This document shows positions 45,670 through 57,529 of a DNA stretch of 64,000 bases, piece after piece (position 1 is the first letter of the stretch; each line of letters opens with the position of its first letter). The DNA is from Megaustenia siamemsis. Taxonomy: Eukaryota > Mollusca > Gastropoda > Stylommatophora > Ariophantidae. The position numbers were made by a program, and so were the translations under genes. Where the stretch lies: positions 43,450,261 through 43,514,260 of the forward strand of contig JAVIAB010000008.1 of NCBI GenBank assembly GCA_032433765.1, in the 5' to 3' direction. The notes beneath the pieces were generated by a model, which saw nothing but the letters and a program-made list of their open reading frames with translations, was not told the origin of the DNA and did no database searches.

Positions 45670-46110
45670 TAAGATTATGGTTATGGTTATGGTTATGGAC
45701 GGCCTTGGTATCACTGCAAACGAATTAAAATCCATAATTGCTCAACCGCCCGTGCCAGTGGAATCATCCGAATTACTAACTCATCTCCCAAACAAAGAAA
45801 GGTAACTGTAGTCCAATCGTAGCAGTCTCAGCACACGCCAAAAGACATAAGGCGAAACCGCGCAGAAAGTGAACACAGTCAACTCCTCCCTGTCATACGA
45901 TATCATCCTTCATCGTAAACAATTGGGACATCGAAACATGATCAAAATGGATGAATCACACAGCTCACGGTGTGCACAGAGCACTTAACTCAGTAGCTCC
46001 TGCAACAAGCCGGACTTGGAATATGAGGAAACTGCAGCAAAGGAACCCCTCAGACATAGCCTTCAATGGTTCCTGCCGCCTATCCACCATATACCATGGA
46101 AGTTCACGTC
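45670..46110 (+). repeat. RepF interspersed repeat
   Basis: Starts with (GGTTAT)n-like TATGGTTATGGTTATGG at 45673-45695, then CACTGCAAACGAATTAAAATCC and the same landmarks as the copy at 24350. It ends CCGCCTATCCACCATATACC. The short TTATGG run is part of the repeat and not a telomere. Confidence 0.75.
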
Positions 46111-46114
46111 CTCC

Positions 46115-46489
46115 CGAAAATGATGATCGTCATATTGAGAACAAAAAATGTATAGCGCTTGATGATGTTAGGACATCGTCTTGACACCAACCGAACATAT
46201 AAACACACAGTTAGTCGTCGAATTATCCCTGTCACACATCAAACAACAGACCCTACGGTTAGCGAACAACGAAAGAAACACTGTGCAAATTCCGAAAGAG
46301 AAAATCTTCGGTCGACTTGACGAAGCAATCAATTAATGCGTTTCAGTGTAAATAACTTGCGTCAAAAATACCAAAGTCGGCCATTGAACAGCACTCACTG
46401 TGACGTAAACCGCTGGTCAACGCTAGACGGTGAAGGTCACCGTTACAATACTTGACTTGTTAAGAAACACTGCTGTATGTTCTCGCCGG
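46115..46489. other. No gene recognised
   Basis: Spacer with no identifiable element. Confidence 0.5.
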
Positions 46490-46585
46490 TGCAGATCTGT
46501 CCACTTCGTCGCGCAGATCTGTCCACTTCGTCGCGCAGATCTGTCCACTTCGTCGCGCAGATCTGTCCACTTCGTCGCGCAGATT
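46490..46585 (+). repeat. 22-bp tandem repeat, 4 units
   Basis: GCAGATCTGTCCACTTCGTC plus GC repeated four times almost perfectly; the last unit changes to GCAGATTTGC. More GC-rich than its surroundings. Confidence 0.95.
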
Positions 46586-46737
46586 TGCTAAACAGAACAT
46601 CATTTCGATTTCAACACAGAAAATTGCAATCAGAGAGCCGAAATTATTCAAACCCCAGATGCATTGTCTGCAGCAATCGACATTTAAGAACTCTTATGAA
46701 GAACATACTACATCAAAACAAATAACACCAGGGCTAA

Positions 46738-47192
46738 AACTAAGAATAGCAAAAGGTTATGTCTTCTAAATATTCCTATATGATGCAGAAACATGGACAT
46801 TAGAGAATAAAAAACAGAACAGAGAATTGAAGCCTTTGAAATGTGGTATAGAAGAATAGGTAGAATTGGATGGAAGGAAAGAAAACAAACGATGCAATTT
46901 TAAATCAACCAAAAATGAAAAGAGAACTACTAAACACAATTAGAACAAGACAAATGCGATTTTGGGGCCATGTTAAAGACACAACAGCCTACTACAAGTA
47001 AATCTTGGAGGGGAAAATAAAAGGTAAAAGAGGCAGAGGCAGACCAAGACTAACATGGACGAGTAACATCAAAAGATGGGACAAGGTCAATCTATGACAA
47101 CCTGCACCGTCAAAGCAAGAGACAGAGCAGAATGGCGCTCCATGGTAGCTGACCTTCGTTGGGGAGATGGCACTCGATGATGATGATATTTT
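46738..47192 (+). mobile_element. L-C LINE 3' end, uninterrupted copy
   Basis: Pieces of frame: LKLRIAKGYVF, YDAETWTLENK, RRIGRIGWKERKTNDA, MKRELLNTIRTRQMRFWGHV, then KRGRGRPRLTWTSNIK and a GATGGCACTCGATGATGATG tail. The WTLENK to GRPRLTW order is the usual C-terminal part of endonuclease/RT LINE proteins. Frameshifts at about 46830 and 46990. Used as the empty-site reference for 39755-40475. Confidence 0.8.
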
Positions 47193-47488
47193 AGTTGTCT
47201 TAATTTGCTCATTTCAAATACAATCTGTAAGTGATTGTGTCTTAATTTGCTCATTTCAAATACAATCTGTAAGTGATTGTGTCTTAATTTGCTCATTTCA
47301 AATACAATCTGTAAGTGATTGTGTCTTAATTTGCTCATTTCAAATACAATCTGTAAGTGATTGTGTCTTAATTTGCTCATTTCAAATACAATCTGTAAGT
47401 GATTGTGTCTTAATTTGCTCATTCAAATACAATCTGTAAGTGATTGTGTCTTAATTTGCTCATTTCAAATACAATCTGTAAGTGATTG
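47187..47488 (+). repeat. 42-bp tandem repeat, 7 units
   Basis: TGTCTTAATTTGCTCATTTC plus AAATACAATCTGTAAGTGATTG, seven near-perfect units with a single T lost in unit 6. It begins right after the ATG tail of the L-C element. Frames on both strands (VLICSFQIQSVSDC; MSKLRHNHLQIVFE) are artefacts. Confidence 0.95.
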
Positions 47489-47827
47489 TTTATGGTCATT
47501 CAGGGTGACGAGAAGAAATTGCATCTTCAGTTTTATCAACATCTAGAAGTTACAAGTTTTAAGTACATCCTGTTATTGAGCGCACGGGCTGCAATTTCCA
47601 AATGTCTTGTTTTCCCAAGGTGCATTCTACTATCATGATATGGGAAATAAATTAAACTTAAAAATATATATTTTGCTGAGGTGTATAAAATTCGAACCAC
47701 TCTTATTAAGTACCGATTTAACGAATAAAAGAAAATGTGCGGTAAACTTTGGACTAACTTTATTCGCAAATGCGACAGCATTCTAGGATTGCAACTAAAG
47801 TGCGATTTTGAGGCTTAACTTTACTTG
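47489..47827. other. No gene recognised
   Basis: Spacer between the 42-bp and GAA/GCA arrays; nothing identifiable. Confidence 0.5.
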
Positions 47828-49784
47828 CCATGGAAGAAGAAGAAGGAGAAGAAGAAGAAGCAGAAGAAGAAGAAGCAGAAGAAGCAGAAGAAAAAGAAGC
47901 AGAAGAAGAAGCAGAAGGAAGAGAAAAAAAGAAGCAGAAGAGGAAGAAGAATAAAAAGCAGAAGAAGAGCAGCAGAAGCAGAAGAAGAAGCAGAAGAAGA
48001 GGAAGAAAATAAGCAGAAGAAGAGGAAGAAGAAGCAGAAGAAGAAGCAGAAGAAGAGGAAGAAGAAGCAGAAGAAGAAGCAGAAGAAGCAGAAGAAAAAG
48101 AAGCAGAAAAGGAAGAGGAAGAAGAAGCAGAAGAAGAAGCAGAAGAAGCAGAAGAAAAAAGAAGCAGAAAAAGAAAGGAAGAAGAAGCAGAAGAAGCAAG
48201 AAGAAGGAAGCAGAAGAAGAAGAAGAAGAGGAAGAAGAAGCAGAAGAAGAAGAAGCAGAAGAAAAAGATGCAGAAGAAGAAGAAGAAGCAGAAGAAGAAG
48301 CAGAAGAAGAAGAAGCAGAAGCAGAAGAAGAAGAGGAAGAAGAAGCAGAAGAAAAAGAAGCAGAAGAAGAAGCAGAAGCAGAAGAAGAAGAGGAGAAGAA
48401 GCAGAAGAAGAAGAAGCAGAAGAAGCAGAAGCAGAAGAAGAAGCAGCAGAAGAAGAAGAAGCAGTAGAAGAAGAGGAAGAAGAAGAAGAAGCAGAAGAAG
48501 AAGAAGCAGAAGAAGAAGAGGAAGAAGAAGCAGAAGAAGAAGAAGCAGAAGAAGAAGAGGAAGAAGAAGCAGAAGAAGAAGAAGCAGAAGAAGAAGAGGA
48601 AGAAGAAGCAGAAGAAGAAGAAGCAGAAGAAGAAGAAGCAGAAGAAGAAGCAGCAGAAGAAGAAGAAGCAGAAGAAGAAGAGGAAGAAGAAGCAGAAGAA
48701 GAAGAGGAAGAAGAAGCAGAAGAAAAAGAAGCAGAAGAAGAAGCAGAAGCAGAAGAAGAAGAGGAAGAAGAAGCAGAAGAAAAAGAAGCAGAAGAAGAAG
48801 AGGAAGAAGAAGCAGAAGCAGAAGAAGAAGCAGAAGAAGAAGCAGAAGCAGAAGCAGAAGAAGAAGCAGAAGAAGAAGAAGCAAGAGAAAAGAAGCAGAA
48901 GAAAAGAAGCAGAAGAAGAAGAAGAAAAAGAAGCAGAAGAAGAAGAAGCAGAAGAAGAAGAGGAAGAAGAAGCAGAAGCAGAAGAAGAAGCAGAAGAAGA
49001 AGCAGAAGCAGAAGCAGAAGAAGAAGCAGAAGAAGAAGAAGAAGCAGAAGCAGAAGCAGAAGCAGAAGCAGAAGAAGAAGCAGAAGAAGAAGAAGAAGCA
49101 GAAGCAGAAGAAGAAGCAGAAGAAGAAGAAGAAGAAGCAGAGAGAAGAAGAAGAAGCAGAAGAAGAAGCAGAAGAAGAAGAAGAAGCAGAAGCAGAAGAA
49201 GAAGCAGAAGAAGAAGAAGAAGAAGAAGCAGAGAAGAAGAAGAAGAAGCAGAAGAAGAAGAAGAAGCAGAAGCAGAAGAAGAAGCAGAAGCAGAAGAAGA
49301 AGCAGAAGAAGAAGAGAAGAAGCAGAAGAAGAAAAAGAAGCAGAAGAAGAAGCAGAAGAAGAAGAAGAAGCAGAAGCAGAAGAAGAAGCAGAAGAAGAAG
49401 AAGAAGAAGCAGAAGAGAAGAAGAAGAAGCAGAAGAAGAAGAAGAAGAAGCAGAAGCAGAAGAAGAAGCAGAAGAAGAAGCAGAAGAAGAAGAAGCAGAA
49501 GAAGAAGAAGAAGAAGCAGAAGAAGAAGCAGAAGAAGAAGAAGAGGAAGAAGCAGAAGAAGAAGAAGCAGAAGAAGAGAAGCAGAAGAAGAAGTAGCAGA
49601 AGAAAAGGAGGAAGAAGCAGAAGAAGAAGCAGAAGAAGAAGAAGAGAAGCAGAAGAAGGAAGCAGAAGCAGAAGAAGCAAGAAGCAGAAGAAGCAGAAGA
49701 GAAGCAGAAGAAGCAGAAGAAGAAGCAGAAGAAGAAGCAGAAGAAGCAGAAGAAGCAGAAGAAGAAGCAGAAGAAGAAGACACG
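47828..49784 (+). repeat. GAA/GCA trinucleotide array, about 2 kb
   Basis: Runs of GAAGAAGAAGCAGAAGAAGA with periodic AGG and AAAAAG interruptions; GAAGCA blocks reappear in near-identical longer modules (for example 48480-48660). No stops on either strand over long stretches, hence frames up to 682 codons (KKQKKKQKK, AEEEAEEE, LLLLL, SASSS). Purine-rich with C about every 9-15 bases. Confidence 0.97.
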
Positions 49785-49869
49785 TAACTCCTGGTGATTT
49801 CCATTCCTTGCTATTCACACAAAGTACTATCTATAGGCGAAAATCATTCAAAGGCAAAAAAGTCAGCTC

Positions 49870-50125
49870 CTAAAAAACATTAGAAAGAAACAATCAACAT
49901 TTTTCGGGCACATCATGACAAGAGGAAAGTTGGGATACTCGGTTACAACTGCAAAATAAAAGGAGATAGAGATCGCGGACGACAAAGAGAGAAAATACTG
50001 GATAGCGTTGTGTCATGGCATGGAAAACAGTCAACAATAGAACTGATACGATGCACTGTAGATAGAAGATTGTGGAAAGACATGATCGACCTACGCCAAC
50101 CGGTATGGCACATGATGATGACTAT
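49870..50125 (+). mobile_element. L-B LINE 3' end
   Basis: Reads NIRKKQSTFFGHIMTRGKLG, then after a stop DRDRGRQREKILDSVVSWHG, KQSTIELIRCTVDRRLWKDM, and ends in ATGATGATGAC. It is a subfamily of L-B shared with 18800-18970 (CCAATCGGTATGGCAC versus the GGCCCGGTACTTG ending of other copies). Confidence 0.75.
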
Positions 50126-50845
50126 CTATATTTACACAGTTCGTTAACACAAGGAATCCTATATTCTTTGCTGTACGTTTTATCTCCCCCCCCCCCCCGA
50201 TCGCTTATTAAATACCTGTTTCACTGCCTTACTTACTCGATTTAGACAACACCTGAACATACTCCAGTCACAGACATTATAACATATATGATTACATTGA
50301 CTCAACTTGTCAGCATTCACCAGAACAGCGCCTTTGAACAAAGTCTCAGAGATAAGATCGTTCTCGAGACACGAAAACGTGAATGCTGCGTTTCCACTCG
50401 ATTTGTGAGAGAATGACAGCAAGGCATTGCTGTTTTAATATCCATGTAATATTGACAGGGATCAAAGCATTAACCGTAGACTAGGAATGAGAAAATAATA
50501 ACCGATGGATTGGTTCCCCTTTAGACATCGTTATAATGTATCTACATAGCGTGTATGTGTGTCTCCCATATAAAGATGATATATTTTAATATAGGAGCGG
50601 TCAGATGCAATTAAAATGTCCGCTTGTACGGGAGATAAGTAGAAGACACGAAACAATTGTGTTTGTATGTATGTGTGGTTGGGGGAGGGGGGGGGGCGGG
50701 AATGTGAGATCGTTCTTTAGCTCAGAGAGTTGCGTTTCTTGTTTTAATCTTGTCTTTTTTCTACTCGCTTTTTATTTTCAGCAAAAGTGGAGTATAATTT
50801 GACATTACTTTTTGACTGGTCACTGGCATGGCGCTTCGCTTTGCT
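50126..50845. other. No gene recognised
   Basis: Spacer with poly(C) at 50187-50198 and a G-run near 50680-50697. A minus-strand 80-codon frame (50180-50422) has no recognisable content. Confidence 0.5.
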
Positions 50846-51685
50846 TTCTCTTCCTCCTTCCTTCTTCATTTGCCTTTCAGCGTCGAAGGGAGATATAGTT
50901 TGCGGTCTTTTGCTCTTCGATTGGCGTCTCCTGTTGTTAAGTTTGCTTGTGTTTCTAATATTCCACCAATCCATTTTCTTCATGGTCGACCCTTAAGTAT
51001 GGTGTTATAAAGGCAACGTTTTAAAGGTTCCATGTGTTGTGTTTGGTCATTCTCTCCTATCACGTGGCTCAAGAAAATATATATGTTTTTTTCTATATGT
51101 GTTCAAAGGCAACAATTAAATTACTCCTAGTTTTTCAGTTTTCATTTCTGACGTTATCTCGCAGGCGGTTTTCTTTAATGTAAAATGTAAAGTAAAGTAA
51201 AGAGTCCCCGTCACGCCAAGTGGCGTATAGGGAATATGGTGTTAGTAACCATTACACTTTAAAGATCTTCAGCACGTGATTTTTGGGATAATGTGGTTGG
51301 TATTACACCCGTGCCGCTTTACTTTCCCAGAAAAAAAACCCGGTACCCATTTAAGGCTGGTGAAACCGGATGCCGTCGGTTGGGATTCAACCATACCTCT
51401 TATCCTTTGTATTCGTTTTCTTTAATGTGGCTCAAACATTTCATCTCGGTAATGGTTATTTTTCTTATCGTTCTAGAGTCTGTATAGTCCAGGTCTGGCA
51501 TTTGTAGCGCAACGGTGGGATGGCGATTGTAATGTAAAGAACCAGTTTCGACTCTAATGTTACTTTCATGTTGAAAAGAAGTTGTGACATTTGTCCGATG
51601 ATTTGACAAGCTTTATCGCATCTTACGTCTATTTCTTCTGTCTATCAATTGTCGCTTGTCACTAGACTTCTAAGATATCTACATT
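50846..51685 (-). mobile_element. L-A LINE 3' end, interrupted by SINE-B
   Basis: Minus-strand order: KYLRSLVTSDN, IDVRCDKACQIIGQMS, an RYKCQTWT block, KITITEMKCL, (SINE-B), ENRLRDNVRNEN, a KGRPWRKWIGGILET region, NRRAKDRKLYLPSTLKGK, and a GAA-type tail near 50850. This is the typical L-A C-terminus with an insertion just before the NSLRD motif. Frames are broken in at least three places. Confidence 0.75.
51182..51414 (-). mobile_element. SINE-B (5'-short form) inserted in L-A
   Basis: On the minus strand it starts ACAAAGGATAAGAGG, just upstream of the B box (GGTTGAATCCC), so the tRNA 5' half with the A box is absent. The body has GGTACCGGG, GGTGTAATACCAACCACATTA and CGCCACTTGGCGTGACGGGG landmarks. 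The tail is TTTACTTTACTTTAC. Perfect 14-bp duplication GTTTTCTTTAATGT at 51168-51181 and 51415-51428. Confidence 0.92.
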
Positions 51686-51689
51686 ACCC

Positions 51690-52075
51690 CACATATTTTA
51701 CATTGCACAAAGGTGCTTCATTCAAGACAGTAAAGACATTTCTGCTTGACAGCAATCACAGAGAACTTATGATAGAAAGAGATGACCACCTTAACTCGAG
51801 ATGAGGACGTAAAAGAATCATTCAAAGTTAATGATCGGAAAGTAGTGCCGGATGTTGTTGTTCACATTTGAGAGAGAAAACTAACATTTCGAGACTCTTC
51901 ACAAAAATTAACCAGATTTCGAAAGCAAGTTTGGGGCAGAGTCCACCTCGAGGGCACTGAAATCTTCCAGCATTATCAGGAGATCGGGGTGTTACCGAAT
52001 AGTGCCGATGTTTATAAGACAAGAAACAGTAGAAAAAAAGTTAGGAAATTAAATGTACTCAAGCCAGTAAATAGC
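51690..52075. other. No gene recognised
   Basis: Spacer between two SINE-B copies; nothing identifiable. Confidence 0.5.
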
Positions 52076-52087
52076 TAGATAACTATA

Positions 52088-52308
52088 AAGTAAAAAGAAG
52101 TAAAGTACCCCCGTCACGCCAAATGGCATATAGAGAATATGGTGTTAGTGACCATAAATATTACAGAACTTCGGCACATGATTTTGGGGTAATGTGGTCG
52201 GTATTACGCCCGTGCCGCTTTACTTTCCCAGAAAAAATTCCGGTACCCATTAAAGGATGGGTGAACCGGAAGCCGTCGGTTGGGATCGAACCCTACCTCT
52301 TGTCCTTT
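52088..52308 (-). mobile_element. SINE-B (5'-short form) with target duplication
   Basis: On the minus strand it starts AAAGGACAAGAGGTAGGGTT, the same starting point as the copy at 51182-51414, and so also lacks the A box. The B box is GGTTCGATCCC, and the landmarks run to a TTTACTTCTTTTTAC tail. Perfect 12-bp duplication TAGATAACTATA at 52076-52087 and 52309-52320. Confidence 0.92.
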
Positions 52309-52320
52309 TAGATAACTATA

Positions 52321-52782
52321 GATCAGGTTAATTAATTAATTAACAAGCCAATTAACTAAGTTAATGAACCAACCAATTAAATTTGTAATAGCCAACCACT
52401 AAGTAATAACTTCCAAAATAAGTATCATGGTGAAAATTAATTTGTTAACGATGTTTCAAATTTCTTGTCCCGATACTCATTCAAGTAGATTTGCTCCACC
52501 TTGTTGCTTGTTGCAAGCTCGGTAGAATAAGATGGTGCTCTGGTGTCCGTTTATGGAAGATTTTATTCCTTCACACATTTTTTTTAACTCTGACACCAAG
52601 AGAGCTCTGGTAATCGATTGTGTGATGAATTATCTCCAATCGTATCGATTCTATTAAACGTTTGAATACAACAGAACAAGAAAGTGACATTGACAGTGAG
52701 ACAACCTCATCTCACAAACATTCAAGTTCATCACGAGCTAGAGCTTTGATCACAAACAAGAAACGCCGACATTGAAGTCAAT
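52321..52782. other. No gene recognised
   Basis: Spacer; a short TTAATTAATTAATTAAC stretch near 52330 only. Confidence 0.5.
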
Positions 52783-53000
52783 TAAGAAGTCGCGATAGTT
52801 TAGTGGTAAATAATATGGGCCTGATCGATGGCTTTCATGTTCACCCAGCCTTAGATGGGTACCGGATTTGAATGGGAAAGAGAAGCGACACAGGCGTAAT
52901 ACTGACCACATTACCCTGCAAATAATAATGTGCCCAAGGTATAAGCAAAATATGGGCACTGACACCATATTCCCTGTACACCACGTGGCGTGACGGATTC
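52783..53000 (+). mobile_element. SINE-B, internally deleted copy
   Basis: Starts AGTCGCGATAGTTTAGTGG (decayed A box), then jumps across the B box region (CCTGATCGATGGCTT) to TGTTCACCCAGCC, GGTACCGG, GGCGTAATACTGACCACATTA and CCACGTGGCGTGACGG. No clear duplication. Confidence 0.75.
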
Positions 53001-53231
53001 CTGTGTTGCAGAAATTCCAACATGGTTGCCGTTATTTGTGATTGTCAAGGCTCTCTCTGTGGGGTGCAGTCTGGCGGTGATCGTATTACATGTTCAAACC
53101 GTTTAATTTGTCCTCGCTTGTATTTTTACCTGTCCATGGCTTTCTCAATACTCTTCTGTTAAAACATTTCTGTGACATCCAGAGATTTTATTGACAAAAG
53201 ATTTACAAAGTCTTTAAGAAGCTCTTGTCTA

Positions 53232-53800
53232 CTCTCGGATTGTGAAAAGAAGCTTCAAGATTGATGTCACTTCCTTGAAAAACCTTGTACAGGATCGTAC
53301 ACAAGACTACACCCACGCATGTCTACTGAGTGATTCGATGAGCATGACAGGAAAAAAGGAGGCGGGATCTGTACGCATGCAATGGGTAGAGTCGTTGCAG
53401 AAATCCAAAATACGTAATGTCACCTTTGTCTTTGTCCCTGGACATGCGGGAGTACGGGGAAATGAAAGACCAGACAGGTTGGCTAATGCGCTGTCGTTGA
53501 GGACGGGCAACCGATGGATCAGGCGGACATCATCAATGCCCTCCGAGATGTGGGAAGAGCACAGGACTTCGACAAACACAGATCCACGTCACTTCTTCGG
53601 ATGATGGAAATGGGAGTTAAGGTGGGCACAGCCAGAAATGAGAAACTTAGTGGCCGTGTAAGAAGACTTATCAACCAACATAGAACTGGAGTCGTCAGTC
53701 GCTGGACACCGCGGGAATTGCTGAGGAGGGGATCTGAGCACCTATGGACATGTTCGGAGTGCAATGATGATGGCCCACAAATAACTCAATAACTCAACGT
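53232..53800 (+). mobile_element. L-E LINE fragment, RNase H domain and C-terminus
   Basis: The first frame (53242-53510) carries CLLSDSMSM (an RNase H active-site Asp) and VFVPGHAGVRGNERPDRLAN, the conserved His/Asp region of retroelement RNase H. The frame shifts near 53500 to DIINALRDVGRAQDF, SLLRMMEMGVKVG, RVRRLINQHRTGVVSRW and RRGSEHLWTCSECNDDGP. The first active-site Asp and the whole RT are missing. RNase H on a non-LTR element points to the R1/Jockey/I-type group. Dead. Confidence 0.8.
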
Positions 53801-54469
53801 AACAATATTATAAGAGTCTGTATAACAAGGGGAATCTGAATCAACTATTCACGTAGAAAACACGCGCCAGAAAGAATAGAATAATCAACATCTATACGAC
53901 CAATCTTAATCGTATTTATGCAGTCTATGACAGGTTGTATGTAAGAACTGGACCATGTAACTGAATCTGTACACGCAAGAAACCACGGAGCTACAGAGAT
54001 GCATAGATTCTCATGGAAGGCTAATATTATTCTATATTTATTATATTTCTTTACAGGCACAACAACCAAGGTAAATACTGTTTTAATATCGTTGTTCTGT
54101 ATTTTTAACACACACAGAACTCATTGATAACAAGAACACAGTTATTTCTACTATTTTACAATATTTGTTTATGTTTAATATCTCATCTCACTCACCCGAT
54201 TGTCATGAATCCATCAACTTCTCACTTTCAGCACATATGTACGTATATAAACCATACAAGTGCTGTTACTTACATAAATGACGTAGGTAAGCGAAGTGTA
54301 TTCTATTTCACCATAACACAACATTTGTCAGCGAGAAGGCTTGTGATTGGCCTTCTCAAATCGTCGGCATTTTTGTCAAAACTGAGTCGACTAGTGTGTC
54401 ACCTTCTCATTGAGTCGCAAACAATTCATGGCCAAACGTCGCAAACATCTTCGCTAGTCTCGCCTTTCA
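53801..54469. other. No gene recognised
   Basis: Nothing identifiable. The 148-codon frame at 54124-54570 shows no domain and runs into a tandem duplication. Confidence 0.5.
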
Positions 54470-54562
54470 TATATGTGTTTAGAGAGAGGTCACACATCGA
54501 GCAGATATTCATATATATGTGTTTAGAGAGAGGTCACACTTCGAGCATATATCTCATATATA
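54470..54562 (+). repeat. About 47-bp duplication
   Basis: CATATATGTGTTTAGAGAGA with the following GGTCACAC and TCGAGCA blocks occurs twice, plus a partial third unit. Confidence 0.8.
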
Positions 54563-54605
54563 CGGGTTAGGTTTGATTAAATAAGGAGGTCTGAGTTATT
54601 GAACC

Positions 54606-56440
54606 CAGGTTTATATTAGAAAGAATGCACTGGTTTTTATATGAGAAAGAATGCATTGGTTTTATATGAGAAAGAATGCATTGGTTTTATATGAGAAAGA
54701 ATGCATTGGTTTTATATGAGAAAGAATGCATTGGTTTTATATGAGAAAGAATGCACTGGTTTTTATATGAGAAAGAATGCACTGGTTTTTATGAGAAAGA
54801 ATGCACTGGTTTTTATAAGAGAAAGAATGCACTGGTTTTTATATGAGAAAGAATGCATTGGTTTTATATGAGAAAGAATGCACTGGTTTTTATATGAGAA
54901 AGAATGCACTGGTTTTTTATATGAGAAAGAATGCATTGGTTTTTTATATGAGAAAGAAAGCATTGGTTTTTTATATCAGAAAGAATGCATTGGTTTTTAT
55001 ATGAGAAAGAATGCATTGTTTTTATATGAGAAAGAATGCATGTTTTATATGAGAAAGAATGCATTGGTTTTATATGAGAAAGAATGCATTGGTTTTATAT
55101 GAGAAAGAATGCATTGGTTTATATGAGAAAGAATGCACTGGTTTTTATATGAGAAAGAATGCACTGGTTTTTCATATGAGAAAGAATGCATTGGTTTTAT
55201 ATGAGAAAGAATGCATTGGTTTTTTATATGAGAAAGAATGCATTGGTTTTATATGAGAAAGAATGCACTGGTTTTATATGAGAAAGAATGCACTGGTTTT
55301 TTATATGAGAAAGAATGCATTGTTTTTTTATATGAGAAAGAATGCATTGGTTTTTATATGAGAAAGAATGCATTGGTTTTATATGAGAAAGAATGCACTG
55401 GTTTTAAATGAGAAAGAATGCACTGGTTTTTTTTATATGAGAAAGAATGCATTGGTTTTTTTTATATGAGAAAGAATGCATTGGTTTTTTATATGAGAAA
55501 GAATGCACTGTTTTTTTAATGAGAAAGAATGCATTGGTTTTTTATATGAGAAAGAATGCATTGGTTTTATATGAGAAAGAATGCACTGGTTTTTATATGA
55601 GAAAGAATGCACTGGTTTTTTTTTATATGAGAAAGAATGCATTGGGTTTTTTATATGAGAAAGAATGCATTGGTTTTTTATATGAGAAAGAATGCATTTT
55701 TTTTAATATGAGAAAGAATGCACTGGTTTTTTGTGAGAAAGAAATCACTGGTTTTTTTATAAGAGAAAGAACGCATTGGTTTTTTATACGAGAAAGAATG
55801 CATTGGTTGTTTATATGAGAAAGAATGCATTGGTTTTTTATATGAGAAAAGAATGCATTTGTTTTTTATATGAGAAAGAATGCATTGGTTTTGTATATGA
55901 GAAAGAATGCATTGTTTTATATGAGAAAGAATGCACTGGTGTTTTATATGAGAAAGAATGCATTGTTTTTTATCTGAGAAAGAATGCATTTTTTTATATG
56001 AGAAAGAATGCATTGGTTTTTATATGAGAAAGAATGCACTGGTTTTTTATATGAGAAAGAATGCATTGGTTTTTTATATGAGAAAGAATGCACTGGTTTT
56101 TTATACGAGAAAGAATGCATTGGTTTTTTTATGAGAGAAAGAATGCATGGTTTTTTATATGAGAAAGAATGCATTGTTTTTTTTATATGAGAAAGAATGC
56201 ACTGTTTTTTATATGAGAAAGAATGCATTGATTTTTATATGAGAAAGAATGCATTGGTTTTTTATATGAGAAAGAATGCATTGGTTTTTTATATGAGAAA
56301 GAATGCATTGGTTTTTTGTGAGAAAGAATGCACTGGTTTTTTATATGAGAAAGAATGCATTGGTTTTTTATATGAGAATGAATGCATTGTTTTTATATGA
56401 GAAAGAATGCATTGTTTTTTTGTGAGAAAGAATGCACTTT
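54606..56440 (+). repeat. About 26-bp minisatellite with variable T-run, about 70 units
   Basis: TATGAGAAAGAATGCATTGG followed by 2-9 T and A. The core is almost invariant while the T-run changes from unit to unit, so reading phase drifts and only short repeat frames occur. Its right end runs directly into RepF. Confidence 0.95.
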
Positions 56441-56442
56441 AT

Positions 56443-56852
56443 GTAGTTATGGTTGGTCGAATGCCCCGGTATCACTGAAAACGAATTAAAATCCATAATT
56501 GCTCAACCGCCCGTGACAGTGGAATCATCTGAATAAAACTCATCTCATTGAAGGATATAAACAACAAAAAGGCGACTGCAGTCCCCATCATAGCAGCTAC
56601 AGCACACGCCAAACGACATAAGACCAAGCGGCACCGAATGCAGCTGAACTGTCCGTCATACGATATCATCATTCATCGTAAGCAATCGGAATATCGAAAG
56701 ACAATCTGGATGAAAAACACAGCTTACGGTGTGCACAGAGCACTTAACTAAGTAGTTCCGGCAGCAAGCTGGACTTGGAATATAAAGAAACTGCATCAAC
56801 GAACACTGTTAAGACTGAGTCTCAATGGTTCCTGCCGCCTATCCACCATATT
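56443..56852 (+). repeat. RepF interspersed repeat
   Basis: Starts GTTATGGTTGGTCG and has GTATCACTGAAAACGAATTA, GCCGCCTATCCACCATATTG and the other RepF landmarks. The segment VPIIAATAHAKRHKTKRHRM is the least interrupted stretch of the shared frame. Confidence 0.7.
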
Positions 56853-57529
56853 GATTGGAAAGTCTGACACTGCTGAGAATAAACATGTACTTGAAACGTT
56901 GCTTGAACCTGCTCTTGTGATGAAGTAAATGGTGTCTGTACAAGCCATCACAGTCAACGTCGCAATGTAGTGAGTGAGATGAAACTGACCAGCGACTCAT
57001 AGCTGACTATTGGCAGTAGTATACAATGTTGTATTTGAGTCGAATTGTGGTGCTAAATTAACAAAGATATATAGTGTGGTGCGCGGTGCGCCAAATGTAC
57101 ACGAGAATCAAGGGGAGTTAACCATGACGGCTCGTGTCGGGATGTTGACCTCTAGTCCCGGTGACCCGGAAGTGACCTGTTTATGTCTGCGTTGCCTGTC
57201 TGAGTTTGTGTGAAGATCTTGTCAGAGACGCGGCGGGCGGTGTGTTGACTTCTAGTCCGGTGACCCTGGAAGTGACCTGTTTATCTCTGCTTTGTGCAAA
57301 CCTTGGCGTTCTTCATGTACTTGCTCGATAGGGATAGGTTAGTAGATTATACAACATCAATGAAAAACGATCAATATAAAACAGAAGACAAGGATATATT
57401 TAATCCACTCCAAAAGTGGAATAACATGCACCGAAACTGCACCAAAACCGCACGAGAAGTAGTATGTTCACAGCCACTACTACTACTAGCTTTTTGTTGT
57501 TTTTTTGTTGGAGTTTGATATGTAGGGGT

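Noticed and set aside
45673..45695. Interstitial telomere repeat
   Set aside because: The unit is TTATGG rather than TTAGGG, only about four units long, and it belongs to the start of RepF.
47795..49873. Open frames of 660-680 codons on both strands
   Set aside because: They translate only the GAA/GCA array (poly-Leu, Ser-Ala, Lys-Gln-Lys, Glu-Ala) in every phase; no unique sequence or start context supports a gene.
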